Source: a virus
DNA length: 42,610 bases
Direction: 5' to 3' (one strand)
Virus record (IMG/VR): IMGVR_UViG_3300025289_000052
Span: 1-42,610 of that record
The notes below the pieces were generated by a model that was given only the letters and a program-made list of their open reading frames with translations, was not told where the DNA came from and did no database searches. Below, one piece after another: positions 15,028 through 21,721 of the stretch. Made by a program: the position numbers and the translations under genes. Numbering within the stretch: position 1 is the stretch's first letter; each line of letters begins with the position of its first letter.

Positions 15028-16314
15028 GTGAGTGTACCGTCCCACCCGTCACCAAAAGCAACTTCCCTAGTCACAACAGTCCAATCGGGAGTCGATTATC
15101 TCGCTCCCGGCATTGGTACGCGTGATTACTTTAGAGTTAGCGAGCGTGGTGCTTGTGACTTCGTAATTGGCGCGAGGATCGTTGGTCTACCGGAGCAAAT
15201 CAAGAGTGGTTCGTGGACTCCCCGTGGTACACCGATGCCCCTTCGTATGGGATCAGCACTGGAGCCACAGATCAATGACTTCCTCACTGATCAAGGGCTT
15301 CAACTCCACTTCACTGGATACGAACAGCTTGAAGTAGCTCATCAAGACCCCTACACTATGGGGCACCCTGACGGCCTGATCACCCTCGATTCTCTCTCTC
15401 AGCTTAGTGAGTGGGCGCGTTTCAATCTTCCGAAGTTTGCACAAGAACTTCTAGCTGATGGTGAGATGCTTCTTAGCGAGATCAAGACCATGAACGACGA
15501 ATCATGGACAGCTTTCGTAAAGGGAGGATTGAAGTCTCACCCCTTCCTCGTAAAGTATCTCGACCAGATCCACGGCTACCTTGGAGTATTCGATGATCCT
15601 AGCAACGATGAACTTTGGTCTGATTATTCAAGAGTTAATCCTCTTACCGGAGAGCGCGAATTCATACTTGGCAGCAAGTCGTTTAGGCGCTTACTACAGG
15701 CCCGTGGGTGTGACCGCCCTTCCTACTGCCTAGTCACTGGATTCAACACCGCCACAAAGCAATACGCCTTTGAGGTCATCCGCTTCGATCCAGTGTTTTT
15801 CGCGAATCGCTCCGACGAGATGGAGAAGGTAGCTCAGTACCTCCACATAGGAGAGCTTCCTCCACCATCGTTTGATGGACACGCTCAATCTTGCTATTTC
15901 TGTCCCTTCACCCACATTTGTCCTGCTGTACTGAAGATCAAGACAGCCGAGGGGTTCGATCTTCTTGATCTCACCGCTCCCGATATGGGTGATAGGGAGG
16001 ATCTCGGTGAACTCGATAACCTCGCTGTCGAGTACGTCTCTCTGCGTACCGACATCAAGGCTATGTCACGGCGCGCTAAGGAACTTCGTGAGTTGTTCCG
16101 TGACCGCACCATTAGTGGGCAGAAGATTGTTACCGACAGCCATCGTATCAAGAAGGTAAGTGTATCGGGTCGTAAGAGTATCGACGCTGATGCTCTAGAG
16201 GAACTAGCTGATAGTCTTGGCTTCGAGATTCCATACAAGCAAGGGAGTGGCTACGAACGACTGTATATTGAACCTATCTACGGCCCAACGTTCAAAGACG
16301 ACGACCGAGACTAA
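15028..16314 (+). CDS. Cas4/RecB-like PD-(D/E)XK nuclease with Fe-S cysteines
   Basis: This 428-residue protein is a predicted DNA exonuclease. Active-site elements in order are GHPDG with Asp115, EIK with Glu151 and Lys153, and QxxxY with Gln180 and Tyr184. C43 near the N-terminus and C289, C292 and C298 (SCYFCPFTHICP) form the split four-cysteine set of Cas4 and AddB-type iron-sulfur nucleases. The C-terminal 110 residues are helical and charged. The GTG start at 15028 has GAGGG 12 nt upstream. It probably resects DNA ends for recombination with the Sak4-like ATPase. Confidence 0.8.
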   Translation: MSVPSHPSPKATSLVTTVQSGVDYLAPGIGTRDYFRVSERGACDFVIGARIVGLPEQIKSGSWTPRGTPMPLRMGSALEPQINDFLTDQGLQLHFTGYEQLEVAHQDPYTMGHPDGLITLDSLSQLSEWARFNLPKFAQELLADGEMLLSEIKTMNDESWTAFVKGGLKSHPFLVKYLDQIHGYLGVFDDPSNDELWSDYSRVNPLTGEREFILGSKSFRRLLQARGCDRPSYCLVTGFNTATKQYAFEVIRFDPVFFANRSDEMEKVAQYLHIGELPPPSFDGHAQSCYFCPFTHICPAVLKIKTAEGFDLLDLTAPDMGDREDLGELDNLAVEYVSLRTDIKAMSRRAKELRELFRDRTISGQKIVTDSHRIKKVSVSGRKSIDADALEELADSLGFEIPYKQGSGYERLYIEPIYGPTFKDDDRD

Positions 16315-16349
16315 CACCCCCACTCTAAGCTCTAAGGAGATAACAAGAA

Positions 16350-16766
16350 ATGACTGATCAACCCACTCCCACTCCCACTACTCCCACTCCCCAGATGGGA
16401 ATACTAGACCTACCCTATCGAGTACAGGCCCATGTACTCCGTATCGATGCGTTCAATGCAATTACCAACGCGGACGCTAACTTTAACAGTGTTCTGAAGA
16501 TGATGGGGCCGGGCGGTATCCTGCCACCAAACTTCAACCCCGGTATTCACTTTGCCGTGACCAACATCTTTCTTGAAAAGGCTAAGGCCCTTGTAGCCCT
16601 CTCGATGAGTTGTATGACTGCTGCTGATCAGGTCGGTGAGAATGGTGACCCGCGAGAATCGGTACAAGTCACTCCAGCCTCCCCCTCTACACACATCGAT
16701 AGTACGCCTACTAACATCAACAGTGTTAGGAAGCCCGTTCGGGATGAGCCAAGGGGGATCAGCTAA
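16350..16766 (+). CDS. Hypothetical protein with Thr-Pro-rich N-terminus
   Basis: This 138-residue protein has one of the best ribosome sites in the window (AAGGAGAT, about 9 nt before ATG). Residues 1-16 are a TP repeat. The middle (LPYRVQAHVLRIDAFNAITN and GIHFAVTNIFLEKAKALVAL) is helical. The C-terminus is again Pro/Ser/Thr-rich and probably disordered. Function unknown. Confidence 0.6.
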   Translation: MTDQPTPTPTTPTPQMGILDLPYRVQAHVLRIDAFNAITNADANFNSVLKMMGPGGILPPNFNPGIHFAVTNIFLEKAKALVALSMSCMTAADQVGENGDPRESVQVTPASPSTHIDSTPTNINSVRKPVRDEPRGIS

Positions 16767-16769
16767 CCC

Positions 16770-17150
16770 ATGTCTATAATGAATTCTGAAGCATTCAATC
16801 GAGTGGTAAACTTTCGCATCCATGACTTGAAGGAGCGGCTTAACGTCAAGGGTGCTGAGTACGTACCCGCTGGTGTGGAAGATGATCGTCTACACAACTT
16901 CCGACGTGCTGCCGCTGCTCGTGGTCGTACCCTCACCGATACACTTTGGGGAATGCAGATCAAGCATCTAACTTCCCTATCCGATATGGTTGATGCCTCA
17001 TCACCAAACGACTACAGTTACGCTCAGTGGAACGAGAAGATCGGTGACGCAATTGCTTACCTCGTTCTACTCGATGCCATAGTGAGCGCGGAGATCGCCG
17101 AAAAAAGCCTCAACACCCCCTACACTGTTAAGTCGGAGCCCGTTCAGTGA
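16770..17150 (+). CDS. Nmad1/DUF1599-like protein
   Basis: This 126-residue protein resembles small phage proteins grouped as DUF1599/nucleotide modification associated domain 1. It has KGAEYVPAG...DRLHNFRRAAA, then LWGMQIKHLTSL, then NEKIGDAIAYLVLL. This is the layout KxxDYxxxxxxLxNFxxAA...W..Y..KH......EpixdRixDxINYLVLLxxL. The family is helical and often adjacent to thymidylate and nucleotide-modification genes, as here. Its exact reaction is unknown to me. It overlaps the next gene by 4 nt. Confidence 0.6.
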   Translation: MSIMNSEAFNRVVNFRIHDLKERLNVKGAEYVPAGVEDDRLHNFRRAAAARGRTLTDTLWGMQIKHLTSLSDMVDASSPNDYSYAQWNEKIGDAIAYLVLLDAIVSAEIAEKSLNTPYTVKSEPVQ

Positions 17151-17587
17151 CAAAGCCACTCATTTATCTCGCCACCCCCTACAACCATGCTCAACCCGAG
17201 ATTCGGGAATACCGTTATATGGAAGCCGTGCGTATGAGTGCGACTATCATGAACTCCACCAAGCACAACGTAATGGTATTCTCCCCCATTGCTCACTCTC
17301 ACAACATCGCAGTGCATGGCCCCTTCGATGGAGGATGGGACTACTGGGAGAAGTTCGACTATCGAATGATCGATGCCTGTGATGAAATCTGGGTGTTCAC
17401 CATGTTCGGTTGGCGTACCAGTAAGGGGATCAAGGCCGAACTCGCCTACGCTGCAATGTACGAGAAGCCCGTCAAAGAAGTTCAGTTTGCGGTTGCTGCT
17501 AGCCAAGTTAAATCCGAAGAAGAGTGGCGCAACAACACCCTATGGGTGGGGCCGTGGGACTGGGAAGGTAACAAATTCGATGTCTGA
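17147..17587 (+). CDS. DUF1937-like, nucleoside 2-deoxyribosyltransferase-fold protein
   Basis: This 146-residue protein shows the pattern of DUF1937 and related nucleoside-2-deoxyribosyltransferase-fold proteins: IYLATPYNH at the start, VFSPIAHSH near residue 45, then W-x-Y-W...D, CDEIWVF near residue 78 and TSKGIKAELAYA. The SxGxxxE element would supply the catalytic Glu in true transferases. It could take part in deoxynucleoside salvage or base exchange with ThyX and the MazG-like protein nearby. The GTG start overlaps the previous TGA. Confidence 0.6.
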   Translation: MTKPLIYLATPYNHAQPEIREYRYMEAVRMSATIMNSTKHNVMVFSPIAHSHNIAVHGPFDGGWDYWEKFDYRMIDACDEIWVFTMFGWRTSKGIKAELAYAAMYEKPVKEVQFAVAASQVKSEEEWRNNTLWVGPWDWEGNKFDV

Positions 17588-18335
17588 TCAACGCTCTACA
17601 TCTATGGGTGAACTTAAGAACATGCACACAATTAGTGGACAGCGAGTCTCCCTCGATTATGATCCAAAGGATCACGACGCTGACTGTCCCGGCTGTGCCG
17701 CCAATAAGGTAAGGGAAGAGATCAAGCAGCGGCTTGAGCCAAAGCCTCATCCGTGGACGCACTATCCTGAAAGCGCAAGCTATCTGTTAGGGGATATCAA
17801 AGATGATATGTGTTATGTATGTGGTCGTGCAAAACGCTATCATATCGATGCGCTTATTGATGAATCTATAGCTGTAGTCGAGACGCCTCCACCCCACTCA
17901 ACAGTTTCAAACGTAGTCGTAGCTCTAAGTCATTCAGCAGAAGCCCGTGATCTAATCGCTGCTGCTGAATATCGCGGGCAACTAATCGATACCCTTCCCG
18001 AATGGATAGAAGCCGTACACCAAAACGCCAAAGCACATGGCTTCCATGAAGATAGAATAAACATGCACAAGTCCATTCTCCTTATTATCGGGGAGCTAAG
18101 CGAACTCCACGAGCATCTTCGTAACGGTCACCCGGAAGATTCTTGGTGGCTAGTTCGTGACGAGCGCGGTGAGTGGAAACCTGACGGCCCACTTATCGAA
18201 CTCATCGACGCTATGATCCGCATTTGGGATCTCTTCGGACTCATAGGAATCAACCCCGCATATATCAACACTCTTACTCGGATGAAGCACAACTACAACG
18301 TTGGTCGCCCCTACAAACACGGAAAGAAGTTCTAA
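17580..18335 (+). CDS. MazG-like NTP pyrophosphohydrolase with N-terminal Zn-binding segment
   Basis: Predicted 251 residues from ATG 17580, overlapping the previous gene by 8 nt. Residues ~30-85 carry CPGC and CYVCG, a probable zinc site. Residues ~150-251 match the all-alpha MazG pattern: LLIIGELSELHEHLRNG, then ELIDAMIRIWDLFGLIGI, then a tail MKHNYNVGRPYKHGKKF typical of phage MazG proteins (KxxYNxxRPxxHGxKxF). Such enzymes remove pyrophosphate from NTPs/dNTPs such as dUTP, or lower (p)ppGpp signalling; which applies here is unknown. The two-part architecture is unusual for a short MazG. Confidence 0.65.
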   Translation: MSDQRSTSMGELKNMHTISGQRVSLDYDPKDHDADCPGCAANKVREEIKQRLEPKPHPWTHYPESASYLLGDIKDDMCYVCGRAKRYHIDALIDESIAVVETPPPHSTVSNVVVALSHSAEARDLIAAAEYRGQLIDTLPEWIEAVHQNAKAHGFHEDRINMHKSILLIIGELSELHEHLRNGHPEDSWWLVRDERGEWKPDGPLIELIDAMIRIWDLFGLIGINPAYINTLTRMKHNYNVGRPYKHGKKF

Positions 18336-18343
18336 CAACCTCT

Positions 18344-18526
18344 ATGGATACTGCACTCTGGGCAGCTACAATCATTATAGTCACAGTGATAGGAGCGGCG
18401 ACGTTGGCGGGGTGGTGGAGCTACCGACTTGATATGCTTCGTCTTAAGCTGATCATGCAGCGTGAAGCAATGGGAATCACTCCACCCTTTCCTACTAGTA
18501 GCGATGGGGAAGGTGATCTCTCGTGA
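18344..18526 (+). CDS. Small single-pass membrane protein
   Basis: This 60-residue protein has one membrane segment (ALWAATIIIVTVIGAATLAGWW), a basic segment after it (YRLDMLRLKLIMQR) and a Pro/Ser tail. It is predicted to be anchored in the inner membrane with the tail in the cytoplasm. The ribosome site is weak. Its stop overlaps the thyX start. Function unknown. Confidence 0.55.
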   Translation: MDTALWAATIIIVTVIGAATLAGWWSYRLDMLRLKLIMQREAMGITPPFPTSSDGEGDLS

Positions 18527-19392
18527 CCGCCACACCTGTACGTCCTTACGTCTACATCACCGCGATGACTCTCCCTAGTATTGGGGCAATCGAAAGCTAC
18601 CTCGACGACATCGGTGCTCATGAATGGCATTTCAACGATGACCTTTACAACTGGCATGATGATGTCGAGAAGCTAATCGAGTTCGCCGGACGAGTCTGCT
18701 ACAAGAGCTTCGGTGCCGGACTCAATCCCAATATCTCAAAGGTACGTGGAGATCCCGCAGCTTACATTGCTAACATCATAGAGTCAGGTCATGGCTCAGT
18801 ACTAGAGCATGTGTCGGTTCAGTTTACCCTCCGTAACGTCAGTAGGGTGTTCACGCACGAATTGGTAAGACATCGCCACGGTGCATTCTCGCAACAGTCG
18901 ATGCGCTACGTCCGTCTTGAAGATATCAACTACACCATCCCTACGTCCTTCGGTTCACTCCTTCCCCCCAGCATGGAGAACGCGCTGCTGATTGAACAGC
19001 AAGAGTGGTGGAACGGTATGGCTGATTGGTTCGGTCATAAGATGGCAATCCTCTCACAGTGGCAAGAAGAACTCGCTGCTCTCTGGGAGATCGATAAGAT
19101 CAAGGACTTCCACACTAAGAAATTATTGACATCGGACTTCAGGCGTCTAGCCCCTCACGGTGTAGCAACCGATATCGTCTGGACTACCAACCTCCGAGAG
19201 CTACGTCATGTTATCGAGATGCGGACAGCAATAGGAGCGGAGGCTGAGATGCGTCAAGTATTTGGCTACATCGCAGTGGAGTGCCAAAATCGTTTCCCCA
19301 AAGCCTTTGCTGATATGTCGATTGACTTACCAGCAATCGAGGATGATCCCCTCCAACTAAACGTAGCAACATTCAAGTACCATAAAGTGTAG
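18523..19392 (+). CDS. thyX: Flavin-dependent thymidylate synthase
   Basis: This 289-residue enzyme makes dTMP from dUMP using methylene-tetrahydrofolate, FAD and NADPH. The ThyX signature RHRx7S is complete (R116-H117-R118 to S126). ESGHGSVLEHVSVQFTLRNV (88-107) matches the nucleotide- and flavin-binding helix, and RRLAP / LRELRHVIEMR the C-terminal substrate site. The GTG start overlaps the previous stop. It supplies thymine for phage DNA synthesis and, with the UDG-polymerase, would lower uracil in DNA. Length is in the normal range for ThyX, with a slightly long N-terminus. Confidence 0.92.
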   Translation: MTATPVRPYVYITAMTLPSIGAIESYLDDIGAHEWHFNDDLYNWHDDVEKLIEFAGRVCYKSFGAGLNPNISKVRGDPAAYIANIIESGHGSVLEHVSVQFTLRNVSRVFTHELVRHRHGAFSQQSMRYVRLEDINYTIPTSFGSLLPPSMENALLIEQQEWWNGMADWFGHKMAILSQWQEELAALWEIDKIKDFHTKKLLTSDFRRLAPHGVATDIVWTTNLRELRHVIEMRTAIGAEAEMRQVFGYIAVECQNRFPKAFADMSIDLPAIEDDPLQLNVATFKYHKV

Positions 19393-19428
19393 TGTAGTGT
19401 GAGTGTGAGTGTGAGTGCGAGTGTAGTG
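19387..19428 (+). repeat. GTGTAG/GTGAGT simple repeat
   Basis: A run of hexamers, GTGTAGTGTAGTGTGAGTGT, then more GTGAGT units, fills the space between thyX and the next ATG. It is a microsatellite-like tract and may vary in length between isolates. Read from upstream GTG codons it would add Val-Ser repeats to the next protein. Confidence 0.6.
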
Positions 19429-19611
19429 ATGAAGTTTACACTAAGCAAGTACGAAGGTGAGCCGGTGAAGGAGGAACTTCAACGCTGTGAGGTCTGCAAA
19501 GAGATGTGCATGATCCCAGTAGATGTTCTTCCGTATCCAGTATGTGATGACTGCTACTGGCTACTCGCACGTAAGGTACAACAAGAAGCGGAGATGGAAA
19601 GTTATGGGTAA
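19429..19611 (+). CDS. Small Zn-finger-like protein
   Basis: This 60-residue protein contains CEVCKEMC and CDDC, a four-cysteine zinc-ribbon layout. I prefer ATG 19429; upstream in-frame GTGs lie inside a simple repeat and would add a Val-Ser repeat. The C-terminus is helical (LLARKVQQEAEM). Function unknown. Confidence 0.55.
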   Translation: MKFTLSKYEGEPVKEELQRCEVCKEMCMIPVDVLPYPVCDDCYWLLARKVQQEAEMESYG

Positions 19612-19789
19612 GAACGAATGGTTTGTTGTATCCATGCTGTGCTGGATTATCATTGCTGGATGTGCTTTGATAGGCACACTCACTGTAATAGTTGAGGCCA
19701 TAACTCGCTGGCCGCTAATTACTACACCGATCTTGGTTCTTACTTTTCTAGCAGTAACTGTCATCGCTACGTATAAGGGGAGAGGTTAA
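19604..19789 (+). CDS. Small membrane protein, two TM segments
   Basis: This 61-residue protein starts at ATG 19604 and overlaps the previous gene by 8 nt. Two hydrophobic stretches, WFVVSMLCWIIIAGCALIGT and ITTPILVLTFLAVTVIATY, are separated by a short polar turn, with a basic KGRG end. It could be an inner-membrane protein active early in infection. Its stop overlaps the next ATG. Confidence 0.55.
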   Translation: MGKNEWFVVSMLCWIIIAGCALIGTLTVIVEAITRWPLITTPILVLTFLAVTVIATYKGRG

Positions 19790-19980
19790 TGGCCGTACAT
19801 CCACCAGTAACAGTCTCAAATGATCCACGATATTATCCGAAGCCGGGCGAGCTAATCTTCAAGTGTCACTACTGCCCCGCATTCTCACGAGTCTGGTGGA
19901 GCATCTACGAACATGAGATGCGTAGTCATCCTGAACCGTCCTACGAAATTCTAGAGGCTCTAGAGACGCAAGATGACTGA
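19789..19980 (+). CDS. Small C2H2-type Zn-finger protein
   Basis: This 63-residue protein has FKCHYCPAFSRVWWSIYEHE followed by MRSH, a single C-x2-C-x(12)-H-x(4)-H finger. An acidic tail follows. Phages often carry single-finger proteins of unknown role; DNA binding is possible. ATG overlaps the stop before it and its stop overlaps the next ATG. Confidence 0.6.
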   Translation: MAVHPPVTVSNDPRYYPKPGELIFKCHYCPAFSRVWWSIYEHEMRSHPEPSYEILEALETQDD

Positions 19981-20329
19981 GCCGTTTACGGACATCGAAC
20001 TAGCCGCAATGTGGGAACGGGCGACTACCAAAACGTTTCTAGATCTAGTCGAACACTACAAGGATCTCCGTGAGCGTAACACCCAATTAGAGATATTCAA
20101 TCTCGTACTAAGCAGAGATGTTCAGTGTCTGGAAGAAGGGCCGACGCATGATGAATGGTGGGGATGGTTACGATCTAGTCAGAAGCGTAACGCCGATCTC
20201 ACCGCTGCCCTCAAGCGGCTCAGGGACGCGACAAAAAAGGAGATGGAGGCTGAGTTTTATGGATGGAACTTCAAAGAACTCGGAGCCTCCATCGCAGAGG
20301 CCGACCGGCTGACAGGAGAGGGGTCATGA
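19973..20329 (+). CDS. Hypothetical helical protein
   Basis: This 118-residue protein is almost wholly helical and charged, with coiled-coil-like parts (HYKDLRERNTQLEIFNLVLS; RNADLTAALKRLRDATKKEM). Its last ten residues, EADRLTGEGS, are encoded by a 26-bp direct repeat shared with the end of the next gene. Function unknown. Confidence 0.6.
   Translation: MTEPFTDIELAAMWERATTKTFLDLVEHYKDLRERNTQLEIFNLVLSRDVQCLEEGPTHDEWWGWLRSSQKRNADLTAALKRLRDATKKEMEAEFYGWNFKELGASIAEADRLTGEGS
20295..20320 (+). repeat. 26-bp direct repeat, copy 1
   Basis: CAGAGGCCGACCGGCTGA, then one variable base, then AGGAGAG. It encodes the end of the 19973 gene and supplies the ribosome site of the 20326 gene. The second copy is 170 nt away at 20465-20490 and differs at one base. 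In both copies the next ATG starts 31 nt after the repeat begins. Confidence 0.8.
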
Positions 20330-20499
20330 AGCAACCAGTAGAAGGCCAGCGCATCTATTGTGATAACTGCGCGACCATCCAGCGGTTACTGCTTGATGAG
20401 TTGGAGGAAGGCACTGACCTACAGTGTTCTGTGTGCTTCTTCGTTATTGCAACGCTCTACCCGCCAGAGGCCGACCGGCTGATAGGAGAGACCGAATGA
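20326..20499 (+). CDS. Small Zn-ribbon-like protein
   Basis: This 57-residue protein has CDNC and CSVC about 20 residues apart, a minimal zinc ribbon. ATG 20326 overlaps the previous TGA (ATGA) and is preceded by AGGAGAGGGG. The C-terminus EADRLIGETE repeats that of the upstream protein because it is encoded by the second repeat copy. Function unknown. Confidence 0.55.
   Translation: MKQPVEGQRIYCDNCATIQRLLLDELEEGTDLQCSVCFFVIATLYPPEADRLIGETE
20465..20490 (+). repeat. 26-bp direct repeat, copy 2
   Basis: Same as the copy at 20295-20320 with a C to T change before AGGAGAG. It again codes for a gene end and carries the ribosome site for the next gene (ATG 20496). Confidence 0.8.
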
Positions 20500-20672
20500 C
20501 CCTCGCTGATGAAATGCGTGGAATCCCTAACGCGGCATTCGCAGCCGCCCTGCTTCGGCAATTAGCCGACTTTGTCGAGAGAGACGAAGCGCGTCTAACG
20601 GACTTCAAGAACTCGGTGTACGGGAATGACAAGGGCAGTGTGTCGTTGTCGTGGGAGGAAAAGAAGTCATGA
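20496..20672 (+). CDS. Small hypothetical protein
   Basis: This 58-residue protein has an ATG overlapping the previous TGA. The middle is an Ala-rich helix (AAFAAALLRQLADFVERDEA), typical of small phage early proteins of the Ea22-like kind, with a Ser/Lys-rich tail. Function unknown. Confidence 0.5.
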   Translation: MTLADEMRGIPNAAFAAALLRQLADFVERDEARLTDFKNSVYGNDKGSVSLSWEEKKS

Positions 20673-20755
20673 ACTACGATAATTGGGCTGAATGGCTTTT
20701 TGGATGCGCTCTTATAGGGATGGCTCTCATCGTGATTGCGGAAGCGCTGTCATGA
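20669..20755 (+). CDS. 28-residue single-pass membrane micro-protein
   Basis: ATG 20669 to TGA 20753-20755 reads MNYDNWAEWLFGCALIGMAL followed by IVIAEALS. It has a GGAGG ribosome site 10 nt upstream and overlaps both neighbours by 4 nt (ATGA), the same coupling as the rest of the operon. Residues 9-25 form a membrane helix. The strong ribosome site and perfect chaining support a real gene despite its size. Function unknown. Confidence 0.5.
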   Translation: MNYDNWAEWLFGCALIGMALIVIAEALS

Positions 20756-21072
20756 CCCCCGAGACAACCCCCGAGACAATCGCGAGGCTGCGGAAGCTGC
20801 TGGCTGGCATACCGCCGCGTGACCCTGTAAGTGGCAGCAGGACTTTGCCAACCGCCCTCATCCTTCGTGCTGTGAACGCTCTGCCCGAGTTGCTAGACGA
20901 ACTAGAGCGTAAAGCGATGGCGCTAGAAACAGCTTGCTTATGGCTCAGCCGCCTTGCAGAGACCTATGATAATGGCGATACAGAAGGTGGTGGCAAGCCA
21001 GCAATTGAGGCACTGAAGAATGCCGATATGGATGCGTATCGCGCTGCTATCAATGGACAGGGGAAAAGTTAA
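20752..21072 (+). CDS. Hypothetical helical protein
   Basis: This 106-residue protein starts at ATG 20752. A TPET repeat opens it (MTPETTPETIARLRKLLAGI). LPTALILRAVNALPELLDEL and KAMALETACLWLSRLAETYD are helical and resemble Ea22/Eac-like small phage early proteins. Function unknown. Confidence 0.55.
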   Translation: MTPETTPETIARLRKLLAGIPPRDPVSGSRTLPTALILRAVNALPELLDELERKAMALETACLWLSRLAETYDNGDTEGGGKPAIEALKNADMDAYRAAINGQGKS

Positions 21073-21255
21073 GTGCCAATCATACACTCCGACTGCTCCG
21101 GTAGTAAAAGCGAACCTATCCCATCCTCTATAGATTGGGAGCACAAACGCGCACTATGCCCAATCTGCCAATCCGCTGGACGCCCCGCAATAGTACGAAT
21201 CTTCAAAGATCGAGATGGCGTAATCGTGACGTGGCCGCACGAAGGAGATATATAA
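21073..21255 (+). CDS. Small Cys-containing protein
   Basis: This 60-residue protein has GTG directly after the TAA of the previous gene. It has C8 and a later CPIC pair with a nearby His, which may form a zinc site; the C-terminus is beta-rich (PAIVRIFKDRDGVIVTW). Function unknown. Confidence 0.5.
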   Translation: MPIIHSDCSGSKSEPIPSSIDWEHKRALCPICQSAGRPAIVRIFKDRDGVIVTWPHEGDI

Positions 21256-21259
21256 AGTT

Positions 21260-21712
21260 ATGGATTATCCGCCCCGCACCTGCATTGTTTGTCTCAAAAC
21301 CTTCACCCCTCATCGCAACGATCAGATCTTCTGCTCCTATCAAGAGGACTACACCTGTAGTGATGCTCTTAGACGAGTTGAGCGGTTTCAGGTTGCTAAG
21401 TTTCTAAAAGCGATGATCGTACAAGATATGGCGTGTTGGGACTGCGGTGCGGTGGACGTGTCCGTTTTGGGGGCCACGGGTTCGCCAGCGGTCGCTACGG
21501 GCAAGTCTTGCGGACTTGTAACGCCCGGTACCGCCCGACTCCAAGCCCTTCTACGCACCCCCTACAAAGCGGCCTACGGGGTGACCGGCCCAGCCAACGA
21601 CCCAATCACCACAACCGATATGTTAGCATCCTGTGTACTCTGCCGACGTAGATATCACCTGAGATTATCAACCCAACCGGGCGAAAGTATTGAGGGTGGG
21701 AGCGAAAGCTAG
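21260..21712 (+). CDS. Cys-rich protein with two zinc-type segments
   Basis: This 150-residue protein is the last gene of the plus-strand arm, with GGAG 12 nt before ATG. The N-terminus CIVCLKTFTPHRNDQIFCSY followed by a further Cys is a zinc-finger layout often seen in phage HNH-type or recombination-associated proteins. CWDCG and CVLCRRRYH form a second set further on, separated by a Gly/Ala/Thr-rich insert. The insert DNA contains an 18-bp sequence (21503-21520) repeated at 36221-36238. No HNH catalytic triad can be recognised. It ends 9 nt from the convergent tail-fibre gene. Confidence 0.55.
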   Translation: MDYPPRTCIVCLKTFTPHRNDQIFCSYQEDYTCSDALRRVERFQVAKFLKAMIVQDMACWDCGAVDVSVLGATGSPAVATGKSCGLVTPGTARLQALLRTPYKAAYGVTGPANDPITTTDMLASCVLCRRRYHLRLSTQPGESIEGGSES

Positions 21713-21721
21713 TCCCTAAAG

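Noticed and set aside
17373-17579. Upstream extension of the MazG-like gene
   Set aside because: It overlaps the DUF1937-like gene in full and is Arg/Ser-rich; the ATG at 17580 fits operon spacing.
20263-20329. ORF reading the repeat in another frame (RPADRR)
   Set aside because: It is the shadow frame of the 26-bp repeat; the start at 20326 has a strong ribosome site.
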